Of a stretch of DNA of 64,000 bases, positions 1 to 9,217 are shown one piece after another. The DNA is taken from NCBI GenBank assembly GCA_964541225.1, contig CAZIPN010000002.1, forward strand, positions 1-64,000. The letters are read 5' to 3'. Each line of letters starts with the position of its first letter. The first letter of the stretch is position 1. The notes beneath the pieces are model-generated. The model searched no databases. It had not been told where the DNA came from and saw only the letters and a program-made list of their open reading frames with translations. Origin of the DNA: CAZIPN01 sp964541225 (lineage in GTDB: Bacteria; Actinomycetota; Coriobacteriia; Anaerosomatales; JAAXUF01). The translations under genes and the position numbers were made by a program.

Positions 1-2309
1 AGGAAGCCCTGTGCCTCGGCGCAATCCTGTTGCGAGAGGAAGGCGAGCTGCTCGTCGGTCTCAACGCCCTCGGCGACGACGTTGAGACCGAGCGCGCGCG
101 CAAGAACGATGATGGCCGAGGCGATCACGCGGCCGTCGTCTTCCTCGTCGCTCACGTGCTTCACGAAGGTTCGGTCGACTTTGAGAGTGCGAATGGGGAA
201 GCGTCTGAGGTGGTCGAGCGAGGAGTAGCCCGTGCCGAAGTCGTCGATCGCGATGCTGATGCCGAGGTCGCGCAGGCTCTGGAGCATCGCCAGTGCTTCG
301 GCTCCGCGCCGCATGGCGAGGCTCTCAGTGATCTCAAGTTCGATGAGGCAGGGGTCCACACCCGTCTCATCAATAATGCCCTTCACGGTGTCTACGAGGT
401 GCGGATCCAGGAACTGCCGCTGAGAGAGGTTGACCGACACGCGGATCCCTTCGAAGCCCGCTTGTGCCCACCGTATGCTCTGCTCGCACGCACACCTCAG
501 GGCCCATTCGCCAAGGGTGGTGATCCAGCCGGTCTCCTCGGCAAGGGGGATGAAGGTCGACGGCGGGATGGCGCCTCGGGTCGGATGACTCCACCGCATC
601 AACGCCTCGGCGCCTACGATCTTGCGGTCGGCGACGCGGAAGATGGGCTGGTAGTGCATGGAAAGCTCACCACGCTCGAGCGCGAATCGCAGTTCGTTGG
701 TGAGTTCGAAACGCTCCACGGCGTGGGAGTGCAGAGCGGGGCTGAAGAACTGGTACGAGTTCTTCCCCAGCTCCTTGGCCCGATACATCGCGGTGTCCGT
801 GTGGCGGAGCAGCTGCTCGGCTCGCTCGTTGCCGGTGAACTGGGTGATGCCGATGCTCGCTGTCGCATATATCTCGTACTCCGCCAGTGCGAATGGCTCT
901 TGGAAAGCGGCGAGGAGTTTCGCGGCGACGGCCTCGGCCTCGATCTTGTCGCGGACGCCGGGGAGTATGAGCGCGAACTCGTCGCCCCCAAGTCTGGCCA
1001 CCGTGTCGGCGTCGCGGACAAACACTTCCAGACGTCCTGCGATTGCCTGCAGCAGTTCGTCGCCAACCGCTGGGCCGAGCGTGTCGTTCGTGTTCTTGAA
1101 GTTGTCGATGTCGACGAGCATGACCGCAAGTCCGCCGCGATCGCGCTTGGCTTGGGCGGATGCGACCGTGAGCCGGTCGAGGAACAGGCTTCTGTTGGGC
1201 AGCCCGGTAAGCGAGTCGTGGTAGGCCATGCGTTCGATGGCGTCTTCGGCCTCGCGCTGTTCTTTCAAGAAGCGGACGCGATCCATCGCGACGGCGGCAT
1301 GGTTCGCCAGAGCATCCAGGTACTCGATCTGCCGCTGCGTCGGCGGACGGACGCCCTCATCGCCGAAGGTCCCCGTGTTGATCAGGCCCAAACGCTCACC
1401 GGCAAGCATCAGCGGGACGTTGACGATCGTTCGGTTCTGGGAAACCGCGACGACGTTCTTGTCCGTGCGCGGGTCGGTCCTCGCGTCGTCGACGACGACC
1501 ATGTGGGTTGCCAGAGCGACCTCTTCGCTGAATGGGTCTCCCTTGATGGGGATGGTGAGGAACTGCTCGTCACCATCGTCGATGTGATAGCGGTCGCCGA
1601 GGGTCATTATGTTCTCGGCTGCCTTCACGAGAGGGCCTGAGGACATGATGAGCTTGGCGTACTCCATCTTCTCGTCAGCCAGCATGAGGCCGACGCTGTT
1701 GTAGCCGAGCATCCTCGGGATCTCGCTGGCGAGCGCATTCACGATCGCGGAATACGAGTCCGCTTGGCCGAGCAAAGGATAGAGCCGCAACAGCGATTGG
1801 TCGTATTCATCGGTTGAACGCGCGGTCTCCAGGGTGTTCTCGAACCCAGTGATGTCGACGAAAGACATGATGACGCCGATGGCTTGTCGGCGGTCATCTC
1901 GCAGGAGCGAGGCATTCGCCAGGACCGACGAGATGGAGCCGTCGGGGTGGACTAGGCGGTACTCGACGTCCTGGATAGCGACACACGTCTCCAACACGCG
2001 CACCCACGGACACTCACTCCTGCCGAGCGGAACCCCGTCGCTTGAGGTGAGCTGCCATGCGAGTTCATCGACGCGACATCCCGCCATCGCGGCCCCCGCC
2101 ATGCCGAGGAGCTGTTCGGCCGCCCCGTTGGCGTAGACGAGGCAATACGATGGATCGACGAGGATGGCACTCTGACTGAAACCGTCCAGCACCTGGCCGA
2201 GGCGGGCGCTCGGCGCGGAGGGGATTGGAGGGACAGAGGAGGTTGGAGGGGATGCGGGCTTCGCGGCCCGCCTGTTGGAAATCCCTTTGCGACCGACGTC
2301 TTTTGCCAT
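1..2309 (-). CDS. PAS-GAF-GGDEF-EAL c-di-GMP signalling protein (3' end beyond window)
   Basis: Predicted cytoplasmic c-di-GMP enzyme able in principle to make (GGDEF) and break (EAL) the messenger. Read on the minus strand, the frame stays open from about 2309 to the window edge. Domains in order: PAS (about residues 40-140), GAF (about 165-345), GGDEF (about 350-510, intact RLGGDEF near residue 440) and EAL (from about 525). EAL hallmarks look intact: GAEALMRW, VNLS, ELEITES, DDFGTGYSSL and VVAEGVET, so phosphodiesterase activity is plausible. The final residues are cut at base 1, just after DCAEAQGF. The start is either ATG 2309 (GGAG about 10 nt upstream) or the in-frame ATG at 2315. No transmembrane segment is evident, so the signal is presumably a cytoplasmic ligand read by PAS/GAF. 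Whether net activity is synthesis or hydrolysis cannot be told from sequence. Confidence 0.9.
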   Translation of the reverse strand, partial: MAKDVGRKGISNRRAAKPASPPTSSVPPIPSAPSARLGQVLDGFSQSAILVDPSYCLVYANGAAEQLLGMAGAAMAGCRVDELAWQLTSSDGVPLGRSECPWVRVLETCVAIQDVEYRLVHPDGSISSVLANASLLRDDRRQAIGVIMSFVDITGFENTLETARSTDEYDQSLLRLYPLLGQADSYSAIVNALASEIPRMLGYNSVGLMLADEKMEYAKLIMSSGPLVKAAENIMTLGDRYHIDDGDEQFLTIPIKGDPFSEEVALATHMVVVDDARTDPRTDKNVVAVSQNRTIVNVPLMLAGERLGLINTGTFGDEGVRPPTQRQIEYLDALANHAAVAMDRVRFLKEQREAEDAIERMAYHDSLTGLPNRSLFLDRLTVASAQAKRDRGGLAVMLVDIDNFKNTNDTLGPAVGDELLQAIAGRLEVFVRDADTVARLGGDEFALILPGVRDKIEAEAVAAKLLAAFQEPFALAEYEIYATASIGITQFTGNERAEQLLRHTDTAMYRAKELGKNSYQFFSPALHSHAVERFELTNELRFALERGELSMHYQPIFRVADRKIVGAEALMRWSHPTRGAIPPSTFIPLAEETGWITTLGEWALRCACEQSIRWAQAGFEGIRVSVNLSQRQFLDPHLVDTVKGIIDETGVDPCLIELEITESLAMRRGAEALAMLQSLRDLGISIAIDDFGTGYSSLDHLRRFPIRTLKVDRTFVKHVSDEEDDGRVIASAIIVLARALGLNVVAEGVETDEQLAFLSQQDCAEAQGF

Positions 2310-2571
2310 CTGCATCAATCTCCGATGCGGTCATGCACGGAGGGGTGCGGGGTTCGCGTGCATGTCTAAGTCTAGTCCCATTATTCTTTGAGCGCAGCTA
2401 TTGACCTGCGGTAGACCGGGACTCAGATGTCCCAGCCTCAGCTGGCGCAGACAAAATGCCTGCTCAGAGTGGTTAATGTCAGTTCAGGTCGGCGCGGAGA
2501 TTGTGCCTCGGTCACATCAGTACCAGGTGCGACATCCGCGCCTTGGCGAACAATCGTGCAATCAAGCGCCC

Positions 2572-3771
2572 TTAGCTCCGCTCGGCATGCATGGCGTGGC
2601 CGCGGCCGTCCATACCATCGGCGTGCGGGTCGGGCGGTGCACCGCCCATCATGCGAAGCATGTCGGCACCTCCGGTGCGGAAGAACCGCCATACGAGCAC
2701 TGCGGCCAGCGTCAGGAACACGATGTTGAGCGCGGTCGTGTAGTTCCACGAGATCGAGGCCGAGTGGACTGTCGCGGATCGTGCTGTCGGCACGAGGCCC
2801 AAGGCGCCGAACACGATCTCGACGATGTATCCGGTCAGCACCATCGCTGAGTAGAACGTGGCAACCACGAAGGCAGTCATCTTCATTCCGTAGTACTTCC
2901 GGTAGATGTTCAGAATCGGCAGGATCAGCAAGTCCGCATACATGAAGCTGGTCACGCCGCCGAAGCTGATGCCTCCGTTCCACAGCACCGCGGCCAGTGG
3001 CACGTTGCCGATCGAGCACACGAAGCTGAGGATTGCGACGATCGGGCCGATAACCGGGCCCCAGATGCCCGACCAGATGCCATGGCCCTGGAAGAAGAAG
3101 CTCTCCCAGAAGGTCCTTGGTACCCAAGCGGCGATCCCACCTGCGATGAGCAGCCCGATGACGATGTCGCGCAGCACGGCTGCCCATTCCATCACGAAGC
3201 CGCCTGAGATCGCAGTGAACCCGGCGGGGGAGAACAGGCGCTGTGCCAGCGTTCCCTCATCAGCGACGCTCATGTCCATCGCGGCGTGGCCCTCCATCGA
3301 ACCTGCGAGTCCCTTGTCAGCCTGCGTGAGGGCCTCGGCGACGAGCCGGGGTCGCAGGATGAAGCGGAACAGCGCGGCGATGATAACGATCATCACGATC
3401 CCGCCGACGAACTCGGCGAGTGTGAACTGCCAGCCAAGCAGCAGCCAGATGATGATGCCGAGCTCGATCACGAGGTTGGTCGAAGCGATCTCGAACACCA
3501 TGGCAGCGGTGAAACCCGCGCCTTTGCGGAATAGCGAGCGTGCCAGCGCCACCGCCGCGTACGAGCAGGACGAGGATGCCACTCCGAGCAACGTCGAAGT
3601 ACCGAGCGCCTTGGGCGAGTCGTTGCCGAGAGCGCGCGCGATGTCTTCGCGCCGTACGACCGCGCGGATCGCTGCCGAGAGAGCGAATCCCAGGATCAGT
3701 GCCCATAGGATCTCCCACGTCATTGCCGCGCTCATGGACAGCGCGCGACCTATCTGGCCGAGAAGTCCCAT
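2572..3771 (-). CDS. DUF318/ArsP_1-family permease
   Basis: Polytopic inner-membrane permease, 399 aa, with many hydrophobic segments in two halves separated by a hydrophilic stretch around residues 150-180. The motifs SSSCSYAAVALARSLF and the later CSIGNVPLAAVLWNGG-type segment match the DUF318 (ArsP_1) permease pattern, in which repeated Cys/Ser-rich turns lie in the membrane. Known relatives export organoarsenicals, but many members have no known substrate. The C-terminus is rich in His, Met and Asp, which could bind metal. It is transcribed divergently from msrA and the ergothioneine cassette across a 123-bp gap with C-rich stretches, so co-regulation with thiol metabolism is possible but unproven. 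The family call is confident; the substrate is not. Confidence 0.8.
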   Translation of the reverse strand: MGLLGQIGRALSMSAAMTWEILWALILGFALSAAIRAVVRREDIARALGNDSPKALGTSTLLGVASSSCSYAAVALARSLFRKGAGFTAAMVFEIASTNLVIELGIIIWLLLGWQFTLAEFVGGIVMIVIIAALFRFILRPRLVAEALTQADKGLAGSMEGHAAMDMSVADEGTLAQRLFSPAGFTAISGGFVMEWAAVLRDIVIGLLIAGGIAAWVPRTFWESFFFQGHGIWSGIWGPVIGPIVAILSFVCSIGNVPLAAVLWNGGISFGGVTSFMYADLLILPILNIYRKYYGMKMTAFVVATFYSAMVLTGYIVEIVFGALGLVPTARSATVHSASISWNYTTALNIVFLTLAAVLVWRFFRTGGADMLRMMGGAPPDPHADGMDGRGHAMHAERS

Positions 3772-3894
3772 AGGATGGTGTCCCGCCTTCGGTGGCGTCG
3801 GATGCGTTGTTGATACCCCCCGCCGCAGAGACGACGATCTGTTGCACGACGTTTACCCCCGTTCTGGGGAGACAATCAGGAGAGGAGTGATGTC

Positions 3895-4590
3895 GTGGAT
3901 CGTCCGCGTCGCCCAGTCGCGCTCGGGTTCGGTATGGCAGCGTTGCTTGCGCTGCTGATCGCGCTGTTGCTCGCGGGCTGTGGCCCCAAAGTGCAGGTTG
4001 GGACCAAGACGCGCACTGCGGCCCCCACCACGACCCCCACCATGACCCCGAGGCCGGCGGGAGGCAAAGGCATGAAGACCATCTACTTCGCAGGCGGTTG
4101 CTTCTGGGGTATCGAGAAGTACCTCGACCAGATTCACGGAGTGAGCGCCACCGAAGTCGGCTACGCGAACGGCGCCTCGAACTCGGCCACGTACGGGGAC
4201 GGCAGCGGCTACGCGGAGGCGGTGCGCGTTGACTACGACCCGTCGGTCGCACCGCTGCCCTTCCTGCTCAGGGAGTTCTATCTCGCTATCGACCCGACGT
4301 CGGTGGATCGGCAGGGCAACGATGTCGGGACAGAGTATCGCAGCGGCATCTACTACGTGGACCCGACGGATCGCCCAATCATCGAGGCATCACTCGCCAC
4401 GCTGCAGAAGCAGTACAGCGCGCCAATCGCCATCGAGACGGGACCGCTCAAGACCTACACTCGGGCGGAGGACTACCATCAGAAGTATCTGCAGAAGAAC
4501 CCGGAAGGGTACTGCCACATCCCGCTCGGCGCGTTCAAACAAGCTGCCTCCGCACGGCCCGATCCATCGGACTTTGTCACTGCCAAGTAG
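3895..4590 (+). CDS. msrA: Lipoprotein peptide-methionine (S)-S-oxide reductase
   Basis: Reduces methionine-S-sulfoxide in proteins. The MsrA domain (about residues 60-220) carries the catalytic GGCFWG motif and the closing YHQKYLQKNPEGYC signature. The N-terminus is a lipoprotein signal: basic start, hydrophobic run and lipobox LLAGC, followed by a Thr/Pro-rich linker, so the enzyme should be anchored on the outer face of the membrane. There is no MsrB domain. Start GTG 3895 is supported by GAGGAG about 7 nt upstream. The gene stops 20 bp before the molybdopterin/NifS fusion and so is probably cotranscribed with it. An extracytoplasmic MsrA beside a thiol-antioxidant pathway suggests an oxidative-damage repair operon. 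Confidence 0.93.
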   Translation: MDRPRRPVALGFGMAALLALLIALLLAGCGPKVQVGTKTRTAAPTTTPTMTPRPAGGKGMKTIYFAGGCFWGIEKYLDQIHGVSATEVGYANGASNSATYGDGSGYAEAVRVDYDPSVAPLPFLLREFYLAIDPTSVDRQGNDVGTEYRSGIYYVDPTDRPIIEASLATLQKQYSAPIAIETGPLKTYTRAEDYHQKYLQKNPEGYCHIPLGAFKQAASARPDPSDFVTAK

Positions 4591-4610
4591 CCCAAGGAGT
4601 CCATTGACGA

Positions 4611-7600
4611 ATGAGCACAGCCAACAACGACATCACGAGTACAGCTGCTCGCAGGGGGACCGCATCGACGAAGGAGCTCCGCCACACGCTGTGCGGGATC
4701 TGCCCGGCCGGATGCTGGGTCACGGCTGAGCTAGAGGACGGCCGGCTTGCCAGCGTTCGCGCCCAGGAGAACAACCCGCTTGGCGTGGTGTGTCGGCTCG
4801 GCGAGCACTCTCCCGAGATCGTCTACTCATCACATCGGCTGCAACATCCGTTGCGACGGGTGGGCCCCAAAGGAACGTTCGAGTTCGAGCGGATCTCATG
4901 GGACGAGGCAATGAGCACGATCGTCGAGCGACTCAACGACACGAAGGTGACGTTCGGGCCGGAAGCCTGCGGCATATACACCGGGCGCGGCAGCTTCGAC
5001 CTGGCACTCTGCGACATCTACCAGCCGCAGGACACCGCGGTTTCCTCGGCATCAAGCGTGCTCTTCCCGTTCGGTTCGCCAAACACCTTTGGCGTGGGGG
5101 CGCTGTGCTACGTCGCCTACGCCATGATCGCGCCGCACGTGACCATGGGTGGCATGCTCATCGACATGGATTCCGACATCGAGCAGGCCGAGCTCATCGT
5201 CGTGTGGGGCGCGAATCCCGCCACCGACTCGCCGCCGATCGCACACCACCAGATCATGGCGGCGCGGGATCGTGGCGCCGAGATCGTCGTTATCGACCCC
5301 CGGCGAAACGGGACATGTCGCGAGAGCGGCGCCGAATGGGTGCCTATCCGCCCAGGAACGGACGGGGCTCTGGCGCTGGGCATGATCCAGGTACTCATCG
5401 AGGAGGACCTCTACGACGAGGCGTTCGTCGAGCGCTGGACGGTCGGGTTTGAAGATCTCGCGCGCTACGTGCAGCACTTCCGCCCCGAGGCGGTCGAGGA
5501 GATCACAGGCGTGCCCGCCGACAAGGTCCGCGACCTGGCTCGCCGAGTAGTGAGAGCGCGTGGCGCAAGCCCCGTCATGTACACCGGTCTCGAGTACTCC
5601 GACAGCGGCGTGCAGGCGATTCGCGCGACCATGGTGTTGTGGGCGCTGGCCGGTCAGCTCGACGTGCCCGGCGGTCGCGTCTTCCGCATGCGCGAGAACA
5701 CCTTCCCGATCAACAAGGACGAGCTCGTCGCCAACCCCGACGTCAAGAAGGCGATCGGGCGCGACCGATTCCCGGTCTACAGCCAGTACCGTGGCGAGTC
5801 GCACGCGATCTCGCTGTCGCAGGCAGTGCTGGAGGGACGCCCGTACCCGATCAAGTCACTCATCGTGCTTGGAGGATCGATCGTCACCGCGTGGCCCCAG
5901 CCCCATGTGTGGCGGCGCACCCTCGGAGCCCTCGACTTCCTCGTATGCATTGATCGGCAGCTCACGGCCGACTGCGCGTACGCCGACATCGTGTTGCCCG
6001 CCACAACCGGATACGAGGACCTCTCCTACATGACGTACGGTCCCATGTTTCGTGTCAGAGAGCGGCTCCTCGAACCCGTCGGCGAAGCTCGAAACGACTT
6101 GCTCATCCTCGGCGAACTTGCGAATCGGTTGGGTTACGGCCACCTGTATCCGCAATCCGAGGAGGAGGCGCTCGAGCACGTGCTCAAGGGATCGGGATTC
6201 ACGTTGGACGACGTGCGCGCCGCCGGCGGCACGGTCAGCATCCCCAGTGTGATGATGCAGTACAAGAAGTGGGAGAAGGGTCTTCTTCGGCCCGACGGAC
6301 AGCCTGGATTCGACACGCCCTCGGGTAAGTTCGAGATTGCTTCCAGCATTCTCGCCGAGCACGGCTACGACGCGCTGCCCGTCTACACGGAGCCGCGCGA
6401 GGGCCCTCTTGCGGCTCCTGATCTGGCTCGCGAGTTTCCGCTGGTGTTCAACTCGGGCGCTCGCGTGAGGACCGACTTCCGCTCCCAGTTCCATGGTGCC
6501 GAGGGGCTTGCGCGGGAGGCTCCGTATCCGTTGGTGTCCATCAACCCACGCGACGCCGAGATGCGCGGCATCCGCGACGGCGATGAGGTGGTGCTCGCAA
6601 CCGCCCGGGGGGAGGTGGGCTTCCGAGCCTACGTCACGGACAACATCGCTCCCGGCGTGGTCGACGCCAACATGGGGGGCGGCGGGCCCGTCGGCCCGGA
6701 CTCCTGGCGCGATTGCAACGTCAACGATCTCACGGATCTCGGACGCTACGACCCGATATCCGGCTTCCCCGTCTACAAGGCGTTGCTGTGTGAGGTCCGG
6801 CTTGCGGCCTCCGCGCAAGGTGTTGGGCACGCCGAGTCTCGCGCTGGCCTGGTCGGCGACGCAGCGGATGCGTGCGGAGTAGCTGCGGCTCCCGGTTCTG
6901 GCTCCGAGCACCGAGCACGGGAGACGATATACCTCGACCACAACGCGACAACGCCGCTCGATCCCGACGTTGTCGAGGTGATGCTGCCGTTCCTCGGCGA
7001 GATGTACGGGAATCCCTCAAGCATCCACTCGGTGGGCGCGGTCGCCCGAGAGGCGCTTGACGCCGCGCGCCGCAGCATCGCCCAGACGATCAACTGCACC
7101 GCACGTCGCATCGTATTCACGGGAAGTGGTTCTGAGGCCGACAACCTGGCACTCAAGGGGGTCGCCTATGCGAGCGGGCGCGGCTTTGATGCCGGCGGAA
7201 GCCGGGGCCACATCATCACGTCGGCGATCGAGCACCCGGCCATCCTTGCGTCGTGCCGCTCGCTAGAGGCGGAGGGCTTCGATGTGACCTATCTGCCGGT
7301 CGGCCGCGACGGTCGCGTGAGTCCCGATGATCTGGCCGACGCCATTCGTGATGACACGATCCTGGTCTCGGTGATGCTCGCGAACAACGAGACTGGCGTC
7401 ATCCAGCCAATCCGAGAGATCTCCGCGATATGCCATGAGCGTGGCGTGTTGTTGCACTGCGATGCCGTGCAGGCACTCGGCAAGGTTCCGGTCGATGTCG
7501 AGGATCTCGGCGTCGATCTGCTCTCGGTTTCCGGGCACAAGATCCACGCGCCCAAGGGCGTCGGCGCCCTGTTCGTGCGCAAAGGCGTGCAGCTCTCACC

Positions 7601-8096
7601 GCTCGTCAACGGGGGCAACCAGGAGGGGGGCGCGCGGGCGGGTACCGAGAATGTGGCCTCGATCGTGGGCTTCGCGAAGGCTGCCGAGCTGGCGGCGAAG
7701 CGGATTCCTGACATGGCCCGTGTGGCGGCGCTGCGCGACAAGCTGGAAGCGGGATTGCACGAGCTGGTTGACGGCGCGCAAAGCAACGGCCATCGAGTGT
7801 CTCGACTGCCCAATACGCTCAACATGACCCTTCCAGGTATTCGGGGGGAGTCACTTGTGTTGCGACTCGATCGCAAAGGGGTCGCGTTGTCGTCGGGCTC
7901 GGCGTGCAAGTCGGGCTCTCCGGATCCTTCACACGCACTACTCGCGCTTGGCCTGACGCCGGAGGAGGCGCACTGCTCCATCCGGTTCTCACTGGGGCAT
8001 GGGAACACTGATGAGGAGATCGACGCGGTACTCGGCATTGTTGCCGAGGAGATCGAGCGATCGGGGAGCGCGATCCGGTTCGTGGCATGCCGATGA
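4611..8096 (+). CDS. Molybdopterin oxidoreductase-cysteine desulfurase fusion; probable anaerobic ergothioneine synthase
   Basis: One uninterrupted 1161-aa reading frame. Residues about 20-735 are a DMSO-reductase-family molybdopterin enzyme: an N-terminal Fe-S motif with Cys28, Cys31, Cys35 and Cys61; Cys166 (in GALCYVAYAM) where family members place the Mo/W ligand; VWGANPATDSPP; and a dinucleotide-binding C-terminal domain ending KALLCEVRLA. After an Ala/Gly-rich linker of about 35 residues, residues about 771-1150 are a class V cysteine desulfurase of NifS type, with YLDHNATTPLDP, PLP-binding Lys977 in SGHKIHAPKG and persulfide Cys1099 in SSGSACKSGS. No start codon lies in the linker, so this is not two genes. 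egtD follows with overlap. From memory, a metallopterin-dependent ergothioneine synthase with a cysteine-desulfurase domain was described from Caldithrix abyssi. By that analogy the NifS part would supply sulfur from cysteine and the Mo/W part would thiolate C2 of hercynine without O2. The architecture is seen directly; the ergothioneine role is inferred from architecture plus egtD. An alternative is a generic self-sulfurating molybdoenzyme. Confidence 0.85.
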   Translation: MSTANNDITSTAARRGTASTKELRHTLCGICPAGCWVTAELEDGRLASVRAQENNPLGVVCRLGEHSPEIVYSSHRLQHPLRRVGPKGTFEFERISWDEAMSTIVERLNDTKVTFGPEACGIYTGRGSFDLALCDIYQPQDTAVSSASSVLFPFGSPNTFGVGALCYVAYAMIAPHVTMGGMLIDMDSDIEQAELIVVWGANPATDSPPIAHHQIMAARDRGAEIVVIDPRRNGTCRESGAEWVPIRPGTDGALALGMIQVLIEEDLYDEAFVERWTVGFEDLARYVQHFRPEAVEEITGVPADKVRDLARRVVRARGASPVMYTGLEYSDSGVQAIRATMVLWALAGQLDVPGGRVFRMRENTFPINKDELVANPDVKKAIGRDRFPVYSQYRGESHAISLSQAVLEGRPYPIKSLIVLGGSIVTAWPQPHVWRRTLGALDFLVCIDRQLTADCAYADIVLPATTGYEDLSYMTYGPMFRVRERLLEPVGEARNDLLILGELANRLGYGHLYPQSEEEALEHVLKGSGFTLDDVRAAGGTVSIPSVMMQYKKWEKGLLRPDGQPGFDTPSGKFEIASSILAEHGYDALPVYTEPREGPLAAPDLAREFPLVFNSGARVRTDFRSQFHGAEGLAREAPYPLVSINPRDAEMRGIRDGDEVVLATARGEVGFRAYVTDNIAPGVVDANMGGGGPVGPDSWRDCNVNDLTDLGRYDPISGFPVYKALLCEVRLAASAQGVGHAESRAGLVGDAADACGVAAAPGSGSEHRARETIYLDHNATTPLDPDVVEVMLPFLGEMYGNPSSIHSVGAVAREALDAARRSIAQTINCTARRIVFTGSGSEADNLALKGVAYASGRGFDAGGSRGHIITSAIEHPAILASCRSLEAEGFDVTYLPVGRDGRVSPDDLADAIRDDTILVSVMLANNETGVIQPIREISAICHERGVLLHCDAVQALGKVPVDVEDLGVDLLSVSGHKIHAPKGVGALFVRKGVQLSPLVNGGNQEGGARAGTENVASIVGFAKAAELAAKRIPDMARVAALRDKLEAGLHELVDGAQSNGHRVSRLPNTLNMTLPGIRGESLVLRLDRKGVALSSGSACKSGSPDPSHALLALGLTPEEAHCSIRFSLGHGNTDEEIDAVLGIVAEEIERSGSAIRFVACR

Positions 8097-8113
8097 CTGG
8101 CGGAAGAGAGACG

Positions 8114-9211
8114 ATGACTGATCAAACGGTAGTGACGAGCGCTTCGCTTGGTCTATCCGACGATGCGATATCGGCATCGGTTGTTCCAATCGACTCGCTC
8201 GTGCATCCGCACGTGGTTCGTCGGCTGGCCGGGCTGTCATCAGGGCGAGCGACATCGGCCGCGAGTTCGCCGGAGGCCGACGCGACCATGGAGTTCGCCG
8301 TGTCGGTCGCGCGGGGACTGAGCGATCACCCCCGACGGCTGGAAAGCCGTTTCCTCTACGATGCGCAGGGGAGCGACCTCTTCGAGCGCATCTGCGAGCA
8401 GCCGGAGTACTACCTCACGCGCACCGAGGCGTCGATTCTGTCGGCCGCCGCCTCTGACATCGCCGAGAAAACCGGTGACGTGGCGCTCGTCGAGTTGGGT
8501 TCGGGAAGCTCGATCAAGACCCGGTTGCTACTCGACGCGTACGTCGAACGATTCGGCTCGGCCCGATACACGCCTGTGGACGTGTCCTCCTCGGCGCTGA
8601 GTGTGGCCGAAACTGAGATCGCGGCCCACTGTCCACAGGTTGACTTCGACTCGGTCCATGGAACGTACGACGACGTGTTTCCGCGCCTGGAGGCGTTGTC
8701 GCCTTGCATGCTGCTGTTTCTCGGCAGCACTGTGGGTAATCTCGATCACGTCGAGACTGCGGCATTCTGGTCCAGGGTGGCCACGCACCTGAAGCCGGGC
8801 GACTTCTGCCTGCTCGGCGTGGACACGGGCGAAGATCCAGACGTACTGCACGCCGCATACAACGATGCTGCCGGCCACAGCGCGGCGTTCACCTGCAACG
8901 TCTTCGCGCGGATGAACCGCGAGCTGGGCTCTTCTCTGGACATGGATGCGATCGATCACGTCGCACGATACGTGCCCCATCTGAGGCGCGTCGAGATATT
9001 CGGGCGCTTTCTCAAGGACCAGGAGATAGAGATTCAGCCTCTGGGACACACCCTGCGAGTCTCGCGCGGCGAGATGATTCTGACGGAAGTGAGCCGGAAG
9101 TTCCGGCTTCGGCAACTGGTGCCCTACCTGTGCACCTTCGGACTTGTAGCTCGGCACGTGTATGCGGATCGAGATCGTCGAGTTGCGGTCCTCTTGCTCG
9201 AGAGGACCTGA
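8114..9211 (+). CDS. egtD: L-histidine N-alpha-methyltransferase EgtD
   Basis: SAM-dependent trimethylation of the histidine alpha-amino group to hercynine, the first committed step to ergothioneine. The EgtD/DUF2260 fold is recognised from RFLYDAQGSDLFERICEQPE, TRTE, the SAM loop ELGSGSSIKTRLLL, VDVSSSAL, LFLGSTVGNL, NRELGSSLD and the C-terminal GEMILTEVSRKF, where the Glu and Ser match the histidine-binding pair of characterised EgtD. About 60 N-terminal residues precede the core. ATG 8114 is preferred because GGAAGAG lies just upstream; in-frame ATGs at 8087 and 8093 overlap the end of the fusion gene, so translation is probably coupled. No EgtB, EgtC, EgtE or EanB-type rhodanese is visible, which points to the upstream fusion protein as the sulfur-inserting partner. 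Confidence 0.93.
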   Translation: MTDQTVVTSASLGLSDDAISASVVPIDSLVHPHVVRRLAGLSSGRATSAASSPEADATMEFAVSVARGLSDHPRRLESRFLYDAQGSDLFERICEQPEYYLTRTEASILSAAASDIAEKTGDVALVELGSGSSIKTRLLLDAYVERFGSARYTPVDVSSSALSVAETEIAAHCPQVDFDSVHGTYDDVFPRLEALSPCMLLFLGSTVGNLDHVETAAFWSRVATHLKPGDFCLLGVDTGEDPDVLHAAYNDAAGHSAAFTCNVFARMNRELGSSLDMDAIDHVARYVPHLRRVEIFGRFLKDQEIEIQPLGHTLRVSRGEMILTEVSRKFRLRQLVPYLCTFGLVARHVYADRDRRVAVLLLERT

Positions 9212-9217
9212 CGTGCG

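Noticed and set aside
30..1640. Long plus-strand open frame opposite the GGDEF-EAL gene
   Set aside because: Its protein is Arg/Val-rich with no domain, while the minus strand carries clear PAS, GAF, GGDEF and EAL motifs; it is an antisense shadow of GC-rich coding DNA.
2906..3958. 350-residue plus-strand open frame opposite the permease
   Set aside because: Low-complexity Ser/Pro/Arg composition, no ribosome-binding site, and antisense to a well-supported membrane protein.
6800..6930. Possibility that the molybdopterin and NifS domains are two genes or a frameshift artefact
   Set aside because: The frame is continuous, the linker has no stop and no ATG/GTG/TTG start near the NifS domain, and both domains are complete at the junction.
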